5,278 bases of DNA from Acetobacteraceae bacterium UBA6159 (GTDB taxonomy: Bacteria; Pseudomonadota; Alphaproteobacteria; Acetobacterales; Acetobacteraceae): the NCBI GenBank assembly GCA_002422345.1, contig DIUL01000047.1, positions 4,665 through 9,942 on the forward strand, in the 5' to 3' direction. The notes under the pieces are model-generated. The model searched no databases and was not told where the DNA came from. It saw only the letters and a program-made list of their open reading frames with translations. Below, piece after piece: positions 5,143 to 5,278 of the stretch. The stretch's first letter is position 1. The number at the start of each line of letters is the position of its first letter. Position numbers and translations under genes: made by a program.

Positions 5143-5278
5143 GATGTGGCCTCCTGCTGCCGATCCGCGACAACCGCCTCGTAGGTCCGCCCATCGCCCT
5201 CCAGCACCACAGGCACATCCGGATACAGCAGCCGGAACCGCCGCAGCGTCACTTCGACATACGCCGGCGCCAATTCGA
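5136..5278 (-). CDS. C-terminal end of a second DNA methyltransferase (partial, 46 aa visible)
   Basis: Only the 3' end is in the window; the 5' end lies beyond the right edge. The visible residues begin ELAPAYVEVTLRRFRLL and continue with VVLEGDGRTYEAVVADRQ before a TGA at 5138-5136. This matches the tail of the next gene, EISPAYVDVAILRWQAF followed by LLDGTDRTFAAIAGER: the E-hydrophobic-PAYV-V-R element is the last conserved block of beta-class methyltransferases. The gene ends inside the start of the ParB-methyltransferase (7-base overlap), so the two are co-translated. It could be a plain methyltransferase or another ParB fusion; the catalytic motifs are not visible. The frame has no start codon in the window and is easily missed. 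Confidence 0.75.
   Translation of the reverse strand, partial: ELAPAYVEVTLRRFRLLYPDVPVVLEGDGRTYEAVVADRQQEATSC
5150..5155 (-). promoter_or_regulatory. Ribosome binding site AGGAGG of the ParB-methyltransferase gene
   Basis: AGGAGG on the minus strand lies seven bases before the ATG at 5142, a near-perfect Shine-Dalgarno. It sits within the last codons of the upstream gene and supports ATG 5142 over ATG 5136. Confidence 0.75.

Larger units (their letters stand above)
1..5278. mobile_element. Prophage packaging/modification region (partial)
   Basis: Seen: a large terminase, a putative small terminase, a P27 small-terminase remnant and two DNA methyltransferases lie on one strand, the first three complete genes with overlapping ends. 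Established: terminases are hallmark genes of tailed phages, and ParB-methyltransferase fusions are common just upstream of terminases in proteobacterial prophages. Inferred: the window is the inside of a prophage or its remnant. Both ends of the element lie outside, since there is no integrase, att repeat, portal or capsid gene here. The broken P27 gene suggests that at least part of the element is decaying or recombined. Confidence 0.75.

Noticed and set aside
1..5278. CRISPR array, tRNA, integrase or att repeats
   Set aside because: No regularly spaced repeats, cloverleaf, recombinase motif or long direct repeat was seen when reading both strands.

Overview
The window is a high-GC stretch of a tailed-phage packaging and DNA-modification region, most likely a prophage or prophage remnant. 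The protein families and codon usage suggest an alphaproteobacterial host, perhaps in the Rhodospirillales or Acetobacteraceae; that placement is inference. No integrase, att site, tRNA, rRNA or CRISPR array is visible.

Minus-strand phage operon, read from right to left. It opens with the C-terminal 46 residues of a DNA methyltransferase cut by the right edge (5136-5278). Next is a complete ParB-domain/beta-class DNA methyltransferase (3847-5142), then a 121-residue helix-turn-helix protein that is a probable small terminase (3498-3863), then a full-length large terminase of the Terminase_1/HK97-like type (1699-3498). Adjacent genes overlap by 7, 17 and 1 bases, so this is one translationally coupled unit. 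The methyltransferases probably modify phage or host DNA, and the small and large terminase genes encode the genome-packaging motor.

Plus-strand cassette (about 392-1569). Two genes run against the phage operon: a 68-residue protein of unknown function and a 258-residue DUF3489-family protein. Each leader places a CCTCC anti-Shine-Dalgarno element between an upstream GGAG arm and the ribosome binding site, so two mutually exclusive folds are possible before each gene. The 95-base gap between the genes can form a nearly continuous stem from 638 to 697 that competes with a perfect 8-bp hairpin at 691-711. This looks like an RNA switch or coupling device and is the most unusual signal here. The cassette ends in a nested hairpin that includes the last stop codon.

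Convergent gap (1508-1698). It has no gene but holds three inverted-repeat structures between the cassette and the terminase operon.

Left end (1-389, minus strand). This is a P27-family small terminase broken by a one-base loss in a C run and lacking a good start site, so it is probably a pseudogene. Together with the intact small terminase to the right, the window carries two different small-terminase types, with the reversed cassette lying beside the broken one.
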